Below are positions 40,390 through 52,123 of a stretch of DNA of 64,000 nt, in pieces. Source of the DNA: Bog-473 sp963800725 (GTDB taxonomy: Bacteria > Actinomycetota > Acidimicrobiia > Acidimicrobiales > RAAP-2); contig CAWDCE010000008.1 in the NCBI GenBank assembly GCA_963800725.1, forward strand, positions 62,001 to 126,000. Reading direction: 5' to 3'. Below the pieces are notes generated by a model, which worked only from the letters and a program-made list of their open reading frames with translations, ran no database searches and was not told where the DNA came from. The number at the start of each line of letters is the position of its first letter. Position 1 is the first letter of the stretch. A program made the translations under genes and the position numbers.

Positions 40390-40420
40390 CCGTGAAGTGA
40401 GTCCCGTGAGGCTCACACGG
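40390..40420 (+). promoter_or_regulatory. PyrR-binding RNA hairpin upstream of pyrR
   Basis: The leader contains AGTCCCGTGAGGCT at 40400-40413, an exact match to the PyrR-binding-loop consensus ARUCCNGNGAGGYU. It lies in a hairpin: GTGAG (40397-40401) pairs with CTCAC (40412-40416) around loop TCCCGTGAGG, then a GAA bulge on the 5' side, then CCGT (40390-40393) pairs with ACGG (40417-40420). AGGAGGAGAAG-GTG follows at once. In mycobacteria PyrR bound at such a site blocks translation of the pyr operon when UMP is plentiful; the same control is inferred here, as no terminator stem is seen. Confidence 0.8.
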
Positions 40421-40432
40421 ACAGGAGGAGAA

Positions 40433-41002
40433 GTGGCCGAACGCGAACGCAGTCACACCCGACCCCTCGGGGGCGTGTTCGTCGCCCACTCCCAGGTTCT
40501 TTCCGCCGCCGACGTGCAGCGGGCCCTCACCCGGATGGCCCATGAGATCGTTGAGCGAAACGGCGGGGTCGACGACGTGATCTTGGTCGGGCTCCAAACC
40601 GGCGGCGTCCCGCTCGCCACCAAGATGGCCGAGGTGCTCGGCCAGATCGAGCACACCGACATCGTGCTCGGGTGTCTTGATGTGGCCTTTTATCGGGACG
40701 ACATTGGCTTGCGGCCGGTGCTCCCCGAGGCCGTCACCAATATTCCGGTCGACGTGGCCGGCAAAGTCGTCGTGCTCGTCGACGACGTGCTCTTTACCGG
40801 GCGCACAATCCGCGCTGCCCTCAACGCCCTGAACGACTTCGGACGGGCCCGCGCGGTGCAGCTGGCGGTCATGGTCGATCGGGGCCACCGCGAGCTGCCC
40901 ATCCGACCGGACTTCGTGGGCAAGAATCTCCCCACCAATCGTGAAGAGATGGTCGACGTCGGCGACGACGGGGTGTGGATCGGCACATTGGAGAACAAAT
41001 GA
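40433..41002 (+). CDS. pyrR: Bifunctional pyr operon regulator / uracil phosphoribosyltransferase PyrR
   Basis: The protein has 189 residues. The PRPP-binding motif is VVVLVDDVLFTGRTIRAALN; LVGLQTGGVPLATKMAEVL and LGCLDVAFYRDDIG are also typical of PyrR. PyrR binds UMP/UTP and the pyr leader RNA, and has weak uracil phosphoribosyltransferase activity. GTG 40433 follows AGGAGGAGAA; a consensus PyrR RNA site lies just upstream. It is coupled to pyrB by ATGA and heads a seven-gene pyrimidine run. Confidence 0.95.
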   Translation: MAERERSHTRPLGGVFVAHSQVLSAADVQRALTRMAHEIVERNGGVDDVILVGLQTGGVPLATKMAEVLGQIEHTDIVLGCLDVAFYRDDIGLRPVLPEAVTNIPVDVAGKVVVLVDDVLFTGRTIRAALNALNDFGRARAVQLAVMVDRGHRELPIRPDFVGKNLPTNREEMVDVGDDGVWIGTLENK

Positions 41003-41982
41003 CCGCCCCCCACCACCTGCTTTCGATCAATGACCTCGGGACCGCCGGCATTGCCGAAGTCCTCCGGGTGGCCGAATCATTCGCCGAAGTCGAACGCCGT
41101 TCCATGCCCAAGGTCCCGACCCTTCGGGGCAAGGTGGTGGCGACCCTCTTTTTCGAAGAGTCGACCCGCACCCGCTTGTCCTTCGAGACCGCGGCCAAAC
41201 GCCTCTCCGCCGACGTCTTGTCGCTCGCGGTCGCCAGCTCGTCGGTCAAAAAGGGCGAGTCGCTGCGCGACACCATCGAGACGGTCGAGGCCATGGGGAT
41301 CGACGCGGTCATCATTCGCCACGCATCGTCGGGCACGCCGCATCAGGTGGCGCGTTGGGTGACCCGGGCCCGGGTGATCAATGCCGGCGACGGATGGCAC
41401 GAACATCCGACCCAGGCTCTCCTCGACGCCTTCACCGTTCGCCAGGTGCTCGCCGAAAGAAAGGGTGTGGCCCCAGACGAGCTGGGGATCGATTGCTTCG
41501 ACGGGCTACGCATATTGATCGTCGGCGACATCCGCCACAGTCGGGTGGCCCGTTCCGAAGTACTGGCCTACAGCGCGCTCGGTGCCCATGTGACGCTGGC
41601 CGCGCCCGGCAGTTTGCTCCCGCCGTCCCTCCAAGGTTGGCCGGTTGAAGTCGCCACCGACTTCGATACCGCACTCGCCGACACCGACGTGGTCTCGTTG
41701 CTCCGACTCCAAGCCGAACGCGGGAGTGGCTCGTTTGTCCCGAGCTTGCGCGAGTACACGGCGGGGTGGGGATTGACGAGGCGGCGAGTCGACCTGCTCG
41801 GGGAGGGCGCCATTGTGACCCATCCCGGGCCGATGGTGCGGGGGGTCGAGATCGCGTCAGACGTCGCCGATCTCCCCCGGACCGTGGTCACCCAACAGGT
41901 GACCAACGGAGTCGCGGTACGCATGGCCATCCTCTTCTTGCTCCTTGGGGGCCAATGGCCCGGGGAGGAGGCCAATGGCTGA
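40999..41982 (+). CDS. pyrB: Aspartate carbamoyltransferase catalytic subunit
   Basis: PyrB joins carbamoyl phosphate and aspartate. The 327-residue protein has FFEESTRTRLSFETAAKRL (the carbamoyl-phosphate motif STRTR, residues about 55-59), SVKKGESLRDT, RHASSGTPHQ, HEHPTQALLDAFT and VTHPGPMVRGVEI. No pyrI regulatory subunit is seen. It overlaps pyrR by four bases and pyrC by eight. Confidence 0.96.
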   Translation: MTAPHHLLSINDLGTAGIAEVLRVAESFAEVERRSMPKVPTLRGKVVATLFFEESTRTRLSFETAAKRLSADVLSLAVASSSVKKGESLRDTIETVEAMGIDAVIIRHASSGTPHQVARWVTRARVINAGDGWHEHPTQALLDAFTVRQVLAERKGVAPDELGIDCFDGLRILIVGDIRHSRVARSEVLAYSALGAHVTLAAPGSLLPPSLQGWPVEVATDFDTALADTDVVSLLRLQAERGSGSFVPSLREYTAGWGLTRRRVDLLGEGAIVTHPGPMVRGVEIASDVADLPRTVVTQQVTNGVAVRMAILFLLLGGQWPGEEANG

Positions 41983-43297
41983 AGTCACGCTGGTGATCCG
42001 GGGCGCGACCGTCATCGCCCCGGGCGCGAATTCGCGTCTCGAGGTGGCGATCGCCGGTGACGTGATCACCGAAATCGCCGAGTCGGTTGCCGCGCCGTCC
42101 GCCGCAATGGTGCTCGACGCCGGCGGGTGCCTGCTCGGCCCCGGACTCGTCGATCTGCACACCCACCTGCGCCAACCCGGACGCGAAGAGGCCGAGACGG
42201 TCGAGAGCGGGGCCCGGGCGGCCGCGCTTGGTGGCTACACCGCAGTGGTGGCCATGCCGAACACCGAACCGGCCATCGACAACGCCGGGGTGGCCCGCGA
42301 CGTGCTGGCCCTCGGGCGCACCGCGCTGTGCGAGGTGGCGGTCGCCGGTGCGATCACGCTGAATCGCGAGGGCCGGGCGTTGGCCCCGATCGGGGAGATG
42401 GCGGCCATTGGGGTGAAGCTCTTCACCGACGACGGTGCGGGGGTCCAAGACGGCGCGCTGATGCGTCGGGCACTCGATTACGCCAAGGGAGTTGGCGTGA
42501 CGTTGGCCCAGCACTGTGAAGACGAACGTCTCTGTGGGGGTGGGGCCATGCACGAAGGGTGCTGGTCATCGCGACTCGGCCTGCCCGGGATTCCCGCGGC
42601 CGCCGAAGAGGCAATGGTGGCCCGCGATATCCAGTTGGCCCGACTGACTGGTGCGCCGGTGCACTTCTTGCACCTCTCGACCGCCGGTTCGGTTGCCCTG
42701 GTGCGTGACGCCAAGGCCGAAGGGCTCTCGGTGACCGCCGAAGCGGCCCCGCATCACATGTTGTTGACCCACGCGCTGGTGGCTGGGTATGACCCGGTCT
42801 TCAAGGTCAATCCGCCGCTGCGCACCGATGACGATGTCGCAGCGGTGATCGCCGGGCTCTGTGACGGCACCATCGATGCCATCGCAACCGACCACGCGCC
42901 GCACGCACCCGAGGCCAAAGATGCGCCGTTCGACCAGGCCCCGCCGGGCATGCTCGGACTCGAGACCGCACTCCCGATCGCCTGGACGGTCCTGGCGGAT
43001 CGCCTCGATGCCACAGAGATCTTCGCGCTCATGAGTTCTCGACCCGCCGCTATCGCCGGCCTCGGGCGCGACGACCTGCGCATCGCCGGCCACAGCGCGC
43101 AGGGTGGCCCGATCGAGGTCGGGGCGACCGCCAATCTCTGCGTCTTCGACCCGAGTGCGCAAACCGTGGTCGACCCGCAGCGCCTCGCCAGCCTCAGTCG
43201 CAACACTCCTTACGGCGGCCGGACATTTCGCGGTGCGGTGCGCCACACCATCTTGCGCGGTGAACCCGTGGTCATCGATTCGGTGGCGCAACGATGA
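41975..43297 (+). CDS. pyrC: Dihydroorotase
   Basis: A 440-residue amidohydrolase (class I dihydroorotase). Metal ligands: GLVDLHTHLRQPGREEAETV (HxH, about residues 60-62), KLFTDDGAGV (bridging region), QHCEDERL, FLHLSTAGSV and ATDHAPHAPEAK (Asp). It closes carbamoyl-aspartate to dihydroorotate. The D in FTDDG replaces the carboxylated-lysine position known in other classes only if alignment is right; not certain. ATG 41975; overlaps carA by ATGA. Confidence 0.94.
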   Translation: MAEVTLVIRGATVIAPGANSRLEVAIAGDVITEIAESVAAPSAAMVLDAGGCLLGPGLVDLHTHLRQPGREEAETVESGARAAALGGYTAVVAMPNTEPAIDNAGVARDVLALGRTALCEVAVAGAITLNREGRALAPIGEMAAIGVKLFTDDGAGVQDGALMRRALDYAKGVGVTLAQHCEDERLCGGGAMHEGCWSSRLGLPGIPAAAEEAMVARDIQLARLTGAPVHFLHLSTAGSVALVRDAKAEGLSVTAEAAPHHMLLTHALVAGYDPVFKVNPPLRTDDDVAAVIAGLCDGTIDAIATDHAPHAPEAKDAPFDQAPPGMLGLETALPIAWTVLADRLDATEIFALMSSRPAAIAGLGRDDLRIAGHSAQGGPIEVGATANLCVFDPSAQTVVDPQRLASLSRNTPYGGRTFRGAVRHTILRGEPVVIDSVAQR

Positions 43298-44398
43298 GGG
43301 AACCCGTGCGCGAGCAAGCCCGGCTGGTCACCGCAGACGGCACCGTGTTCTTCGGTGAGGTCGCCGGAGCCACACACCACATCGCCACCGGCGAGCTGGT
43401 CTTCAATACGGCCATGAGCGGGTACCAAGAGATCATCACCGATCCGTCCTATGCCGGGCAGGTGGTGGCGTTTACCTCGACCCACATTGGGAACTACGGC
43501 ACCAACCCCGACGACGATGAGGCAGCAATGCCCCAGTGCCGCGGCATGGTGGTGCGCGACCTGACCACCACACCGTCGAACTGGCGCTCGACCGAAAGCC
43601 TCGAGGACTTCTTGATCCGCCACGGGATCCCGGCGATCACCGGGGTCGATACCAGGCGCCTCACGCGCCACCTGCGTGATCGCGGTGCGGTGCCCTGTGC
43701 GTTTGGTACTGCGTCTGAGGCCGAACTGGCCCATGCCGCCGCCACCGCAGCGAGCACCGACGGAGTGGACCTGGTCACGCCGGTGTCGAGGCGTACTCCC
43801 GAGACCTACGGCCTCGGGTCCTTGCGCATCGTCGCCTTTGACTTCGGGGTCAAGACGACCATGGTCCATCAGTTGGCCGCTCTCGGGACGGTCACCGTGG
43901 TCCCCGCGTCCACGTCGGCCAGCGAGGTGCTGGCGGCCGAGCCCGACGGGGTGTTTCTCTCCAACGGCCCGGGTGACCCCGCCGCGCTCGGAGGCACCGA
44001 CCGCCACCATTGCCGACCTCCTCGGCCGGGTCCCGATCTTTGGGATCTGCCTCGGGCACCAGCTCCTCGCCACCGCACTCGGCGGGACCACCTACAAGTT
44101 GCCCTTCGGCCATCACGGGGCGAATCACCCGGTGCAGCGCCTCGAGACCGGGGTCGTCGAAATCACCAGTCAGAATCACAACTACGCGGTGGCGGCCGAC
44201 TCGGTGCCCGACGCGCAAGTGACCCACGTGAACCTCAACGACGGGGTCATTGAAGGGTTCCGCTCCACCAAGGCCCATGCGTTCAGCGTGCAGTACCACC
44301 CAGAAGCCGCCCCCGGACCCCATGACGCCCGCTACCTCTTCGGTGAATTCGAGGACCTCATGCAACGCCATAAGCCCGCACGCGCCCGGACGCGCTGA
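43294..44398 (+). CDS. carA: Carbamoyl-phosphate synthase small subunit (one apparent frameshift)
   Basis: CarA takes ammonia from glutamine for CarB. N-terminal domain: FFGEVAGATHHIATGELVFN, TAMSGYQEIITDPSYAGQ, PAITGVDTRRLTRHLRDRG. After an extra base near 43995 the glutaminase domain continues: FGICLGHQLLATALGG with the nucleophile cysteine, GANHPVQ, ITSQNHNYAV and VQYHPEAAPGPHD with the catalytic histidine and glutamate. Restored length is 367 residues. It starts four bases inside pyrC and is followed by carB after 24 bases. Confidence 0.94.
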
Positions 44399-44422
44399 AG
44401 AAAAGGACGGAAGCAGACTCCA

Positions 44423-47715
<3,293 letters not shown>

Positions 47716-47719
<4 letters not shown>

Positions 47720-48657
47720 CCGACGGGCCGTCCGATCTCGCCACCAACGTCGGGACGGTCCAACTCCCGACCCCGGTGATGACGGCGTCGGGCACCTCGG
47801 GCCATGGCACCGAGTTGGGCGACTACGGGGACCTCTCAATGCTCGGTGCGCTGGTGGTCAAGTCCCTCAGTGCCCGCCCGTGGCCCGGTAATCCCTCGCC
47901 GAGGGTCCATGAAGTCGGGGCAAGCATGCTCAACAGTGTCGGCCTCGAGGGCCCGGGGCTCGAGGCCTGGCTCGACCATGACCTGCCGGCATTGCGCGCC
48001 TCGGGCGCGCGTGTGGTGCTCAGCATCTGGGGTCGATCGGTCGAGGAGTATGGCGAGGCGGCGAAGTTGGTGGCCGAGGGGGTCTCGGGCGACGACACCG
48101 TCGTGGCCGTCGAGGTCAATGTGAGTTGCCCGAATGTCGAGGACCGGTCGCGCATGTTCGCCCACTCGCCGAGCGCGACCCAAGAGGTACTCGAGGCGAC
48201 CGAGTGCGGGTTGCCGCGCTGGGCCAAGCTCAGCCCGAATGTACCCGACATCACCGAGATCGCCGGAGCGGCGCTGGCCGGCGGGGCGCACGGACTGACC
48301 TTGGTGAACACGTTGTTGGGTCTCGCCCTCGACCTCGAGCGCGCTCGCCCCGTCCTCGGCGGCGGGGGCGGTGGGCTTTCGGGCGAAGCCGTCCACCCTG
48401 TTGCGGTGCGCGCGGTATGGGAGTGCCGTGCCGCCTTCCCCGACGCAGCCATCGTCGGCGTCGGGGGTATTCGCACGGCAGGTGACGCAGCCGAGTTCCT
48501 GCTCGCGGGAGCCGACGCCGTCCAGGTGGGCACCGCGATCTTTCGCGACCCGAGAGCGCCATGGAAGATCAGCCGTGCCCTCTCGCGTTGGTGCGCCGCC
48601 CGCGACACCTCGGTCGCCGAACTCCGACACCGTGGCCGCGAACGCACCCGATCATGA
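47716..48657 (+). CDS. pyrD: Dihydroorotate dehydrogenase, class 1 (type 1B-like)
   Basis: The 313-residue protein has the FMN-dependent class 1 fold. Motifs: VMTASGTSGHGTELGDYGDL, GALVVKSLSARPWPGNPSPR, MLNSVGLEGPGLEAWL, EVNVSCPNVED with the catalytic cysteine (about residue 137), GGGGGLSGEAVHPVAVRAVW and IVGVGGIRTAGDAAEFLLAGA. A cysteine as base marks class 1 rather than the membrane class 2 used by mycobacteria. Type 1B enzymes work with PyrK, but no pyrK is present in this operon. Overlaps carB and pyrF. Confidence 0.92.
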
Positions 48658-48668
48658 AGGAGCACACC

Positions 48669-49517
48669 ATGCCCACAACACCACCGAGCTTTGGAGCCAA
48701 GGTCGCAGCCGCGGTCGGGCGTCTCGGCCCGCTGTGCGCCGGGGTCGATCCGTCCGACGCCCTCCTGGCCAATTGGGGCCTTCGGTCCGACCCGGACGGA
48801 CTGCGTGCGTTCTGCGAGATCTGCGTCGAGGCGTTCGCCGGCGTCGTCGCCGTCATCAAGCCCCAGGTCGCCTTCTTCGAGCGCTTCGGTTCGGCCGGCA
48901 TGGCCCAACTCGAGGCGCTGATCTCGACCGCGAGGCAAGCCGGACTCTTGGTGATCGCCGACGCCAAGCGGGGCGACATCGATTCGACGGCGGCCGCCTA
49001 CGCCACGGCCTGGGTCTCAGAGGCCAGCCCATTGGCGGCCGACGCCCTGACCGTGCACGCCTACCTCGGCCTGGGTGCCCTCGATCCCATCGTGGCCTTG
49101 GCGGCCTCGAGCGGGCGTGGGGTGATCGTCGTCGTGCGCAGCTCGAATCCGCAGGGCCGGCCCCTCCAAGAGGCCGTGACCGCATCGGGGGTCAGCGTCG
49201 AGGACATGTTGCTGGCCGAGATCGCCGCCTTGAACGCCTCGCCCGAAATTCCAAGTGGGACCGTCGGTGCGGTGGTCGGTGCGACGCTTGCGCCCTCGAG
49301 TTTCCCGTTAGCCCAGTTGGGAGGGGTAATTCTGGCGCCCGGGCTCGGTGCCCAAGGGGCCGAACCCAAAGACGTGGCGGAGCGATTCGGCGGGTGTGTC
49401 CCCGGCACCGTCTTGGCCAGCACCTCGCGTTCGCTCCTCTCCGCCGGGCCCGACGTTTCCCATTTGCGCAAGTCCGCGGGCGAGCTGACCCACGAGTTGG
49501 CGGTCCTGATGGGCTGA
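48669..49517 (+). CDS. pyrF: Orotidine-5'-phosphate decarboxylase (type 2)
   Basis: PyrF makes UMP. The 282-residue protein starts FGAKVAAAVGRLGPLCAGVD, has FCEICVEAFAGVVAVIKPQV and IADAKRGDIDSTAAAYATAW with the catalytic DAKRGD (about residue 98-103), and VGATLAPSSF plus GVILAPGLGAQGA. This is the subfamily 2 seen in actinobacteria. ATG 48669 has AAGGAG; ATG 48654, overlapping the pyrD stop, is the other option and adds five residues. Confidence 0.94.
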   Translation: MPTTPPSFGAKVAAAVGRLGPLCAGVDPSDALLANWGLRSDPDGLRAFCEICVEAFAGVVAVIKPQVAFFERFGSAGMAQLEALISTARQAGLLVIADAKRGDIDSTAAAYATAWVSEASPLAADALTVHAYLGLGALDPIVALAASSGRGVIVVVRSSNPQGRPLQEAVTASGVSVEDMLLAEIAALNASPEIPSGTVGAVVGATLAPSSFPLAQLGGVILAPGLGAQGAEPKDVAERFGGCVPGTVLASTSRSLLSAGPDVSHLRKSAGELTHELAVLMG

Positions 49518-49567
49518 TGTGACCTTTTGGAGATGAACGGTCCCTGATGAGGCGCTATGGTCTCGCC

Positions 49568-49885
49568 ATGCCGCAACCTCCCGCACTCACTCCCGAGCAG
49601 CGTGCTGCTGCACTCGAAAAGGCCGCCAGGGTCCGCCGCGAACGCGCCCAGGTGAAGGATCAGCTCAAGATGGGCAACCTGACGCTCGCCGAACTCCTCC
49701 AAAAGGCGGACTCCGATGAGACAGTCGGCAAGATGAAAGTGGTCTCGGTGCTCGAGTCGCTCCCCGGGCTGGGCAAGGTGAAGGCCCGTCGCCTCATGGA
49801 GACGGTCGGGATCAGCGAGAGTCGCCGCCTTCAGGGCCTCGGCGCCAAGCAGCGGGAATCGCTGCTCAAAGAGACTGCGCGCTGA
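49568..49885 (+). CDS. mihF: Actinobacterial integration host factor
   Basis: A 105-residue DNA-binding protein of the mIHF type, unrelated to the HU/IHF of enterobacteria. PPALTPEQRAAALEKAARVR, VKDQLKMGNLTLAELLQKAD and MKVVSVLESLPGLGKVKARR (with the helix-turn-helix SLPGLGKVKA) match the family, ending GISESRRLQGLGAKQRESL. It organises the nucleoid and helps phage integrases. pyrF-mihF-gmk-rpoZ is the standard actinobacterial order. ATG 49568 is preferred over 49547. Confidence 0.94.
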   Translation: MPQPPALTPEQRAAALEKAARVRRERAQVKDQLKMGNLTLAELLQKADSDETVGKMKVVSVLESLPGLGKVKARRLMETVGISESRRLQGLGAKQRESLLKETAR

Positions 49886-49889
49886 GCCA

Positions 49890-50460
49890 CTGATTTTCGT
49901 CCTCATCGGCCCCGGCGGGGCCGGCAAGGGCACCCTGGCAGCGGAGCTGGTCAAAGCGGATCCGACGCTGTGGCTGAGCCGCAGCTGGACCACGAGGGCG
50001 CCCCGAGCGGGGGAGCGTGAACGAGGCGCCTACGTCTTCGTCGACCGCGAGACCTTCGAAGATGCGATCGCCGCCGGTGGGTTCTTCGAATGGGCCGAGT
50101 TCTTGGGTAACTTGATGGGAACACCGATTCCCGATCCACCCCCGGGCGCGGACGTGCTCCTCGAAATCGACGTGCAAGGGGCCGAGCAGGTCGTACTCAA
50201 GCGTCCCGACGCCGTCGTGATCTTGCTGCTGCCCCCCTCCACCGAGGTCCAGGCCGAGCGGCTCAGGGCCCGTGGCGATGACGCCGAGCAGGTTGAACGG
50301 CGGGTGCGCAGCGGCATCGACGAGGTGCAACGGGCCCGATCGATCGCGACGTACACGGTGGTCAACGACGACCTCGGTCAGGCCTACGGCGAGCTGGCCG
50401 CTATAGTTGCACGGACCCGAACGGCTGCCGATGGCGCCGCGAAACCGGAGGACACCTGAT
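49890..50460 (+). CDS. gmk: Guanylate kinase (non-AUG start)
   Basis: Gmk phosphorylates GMP. The frame gives IFVLIGPGGAGKGTLAAELV (P-loop GPGGAGKG), SRSWTTRAPRAGERERGAYV (GMP binding), GGFFEWAEFLGNLMGTP and LLEIDVQGAEQVVLKR. No ATG, GTG or TTG lies before the P-loop in this frame; CTG 49890 or ATT 49893 is the likely start, or a base error removed the normal one. It overlaps the end of mihF region by position only and its TGA overlaps the rpoZ ATG. Length is 189 residues. Confidence 0.87.
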
Positions 50461-50841
50461 GGCCCAAGGCCGCAACACACTCATGGACCCACCCATTGAG
50501 GATCTCTTGGACAAGGTGGACTCGAAGTTCACCCTCGTTGCATTGGGTTCGGCTGGGCCCGCCAGGTCAACTCGTACTACAACAGCCTGGGCGAAGGCCT
50601 CGGCAAGGTCGTCCCGCCCCAGGTGACCTCGGTCTCGGGCAAGCCAGTGTCGATCGCCTTCGAAGAAATCGCTGCCGGCAAGGCGACCTACACCCGCATC
50701 GATCCCGAAGAAGAGGCTGCCGGCGCCGCGGCCGCACTCGCCGAAGCTGAAGCATTGGGCGAGGCGGAAGGCGAAGAAGTCGCTGCGGCAATCCTCGGCG
50801 AGGTCATCGACGTCGGGGACGAAGACCCGACCGCGAGCTAG
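50459..50841 (+). CDS. rpoZ: RNA polymerase omega subunit (one apparent frameshift)
   Basis: The omega subunit helps assemble RNA polymerase. The start (RNTLMDPPIEDLLDKVDSKF) leads to TLVALG, then after one missing base near 50545 the second frame gives WARQVNSYYNSLGEGLGK, PPQVTSVSGKPVSIAFEEIA and GKATYTR. ARQxNxYYN and KPxxIAxEEIxxGK are the omega signatures. The tail is acidic and alanine rich (EAEALGEAEGEEVAAAIL). Restored length is 127 residues. Its ATG overlaps the gmk stop. Confidence 0.9.
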
Positions 50842-50887
50842 GGCACTCGGGCGTCGGCGGGAACCGCCGAAGACGAGGCACCGAGCT

Positions 50888-52123
50888 ATGGCAGCGAACC
50901 AAACTCCGCGCATCATTCTCGGCGTCTGTGGGGGGATTGCCGCCTACAAGGCGGTCGAGGTGTGTCGCCAACTTGTCGACGCCGGCGCCCATGTGGTGCC
51001 GGTCATGACTCAAGAGGCCACCCGATTCGTCGGCGCCGTCACGTTTTCCGCTCTGGCGTCCGAGCCCGTACAGACTTCGTTGTGGGATGAAGCCTCACCA
51101 ATTCCGCACACCCGTCTCGGCCAGAGCGCCGACCTGATCGTGGTGGCGCCGGCCACCGCCCACTTTTTGGCACGCTACGCGCACGGGTTCTCAGACGACT
51201 TGTTGTCCGCCACCTTGGTGGCCACCCGGGCGCCGGTGCTGGTCTGCCCGGCCATGCACACCGAGATGTGGGAGCACCCAAGTGTCGTGGAAAACCTGGC
51301 CACACTCGTGCGCCGTGGCGTGCACGTCGTTGCACCCGAATCGGGGCGACTCGCCGGAGGGGACTCGGGCGAGGGCCGACTGGCCGATCCAAGAGTCATC
51401 GCCGAGCGGGCACTCGCGCTGGTGGGTCGAGACCGGGGCTCGGCACACGACCTGATCGGCTGTCGTGTCGTCGTCAGTGCCGGAGGGACGCGCGAGCCCA
51501 TTGATCCCGTGCGCTTCTTGACTAACCGCTCGTCGGGCAAGCAGGGCCTCGCTGTGGCGGAGGCCGCGGCTCGGCGGGGGGCTTCGGTCACTTTGGTGAC
51601 TTCATCGAGTTTGCCCATCGCCCCCGATGTCGCATCGAAGATCGACCGTGTTGACGTCGAGTCCGCCGCACAGATGCAGGCCGCCCTGCACCGTGCCTGC
51701 CCCGAGGCCGACGTCATCATCATGGCCGCCGCCGTGGCTGATTTTCGCCCCAAGGCCGTCGCCGAGCGCAAGCTCGCCAAAGAGGACGGTCTGCCCGAGC
51801 TCATCCTCGAACCGACGCCCGACATCTTGGTCGAGCTGGTGGCCGAGCGCGCAGAGGGCCAGGTGATCGTCGGGTTCGCGGCCGAGACCAATGACGTGGT
51901 GGCGCGTGGCCGGGCCAAGCTGGCCCGAAAGGGTGTCGATCTCTTGGTCGTCAACGATGTCAGCGCGCCGGGGGCCGGATTCGACCATGACACCAACGCC
52001 GTCAGCATTCTCGCCGCCGACGGCGGTGCCACCGAAGTGCCCTTGACCTCCAAGGATGCAGTGGCAAATGCCGTACTCGATAGTGTGATGGCCCACCGAC
52101 AAGAAAAGTGGAGTGCTACGTGA
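50888..52123 (+). CDS. coaBC: Bifunctional phosphopantothenoylcysteine decarboxylase / phosphopantothenate-cysteine ligase
   Basis: CoaBC carries out two steps of coenzyme A synthesis. The N-terminal flavoprotein domain has LGVCGGIAAYKAVEVCRQLV, HTRLGQSADLIVVAPATAHF (active-site histidine region) and PAMHTEMW. The C-terminal ligase domain has VVVSAGGTREPIDPVRFLTN, NRSSGKQG and IIMAAAVADFRPK; the metal/CTP region includes KLAKEDGLPELILEPTPDIL. Length is 411 residues. The stop overlaps the metK GTG. Confidence 0.96.
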   Translation: MAANQTPRIILGVCGGIAAYKAVEVCRQLVDAGAHVVPVMTQEATRFVGAVTFSALASEPVQTSLWDEASPIPHTRLGQSADLIVVAPATAHFLARYAHGFSDDLLSATLVATRAPVLVCPAMHTEMWEHPSVVENLATLVRRGVHVVAPESGRLAGGDSGEGRLADPRVIAERALALVGRDRGSAHDLIGCRVVVSAGGTREPIDPVRFLTNRSSGKQGLAVAEAAARRGASVTLVTSSSLPIAPDVASKIDRVDVESAAQMQAALHRACPEADVIIMAAAVADFRPKAVAERKLAKEDGLPELILEPTPDILVELVAERAEGQVIVGFAAETNDVVARGRAKLARKGVDLLVVNDVSAPGAGFDHDTNAVSILAADGGATEVPLTSKDAVANAVLDSVMAHRQEKWSAT

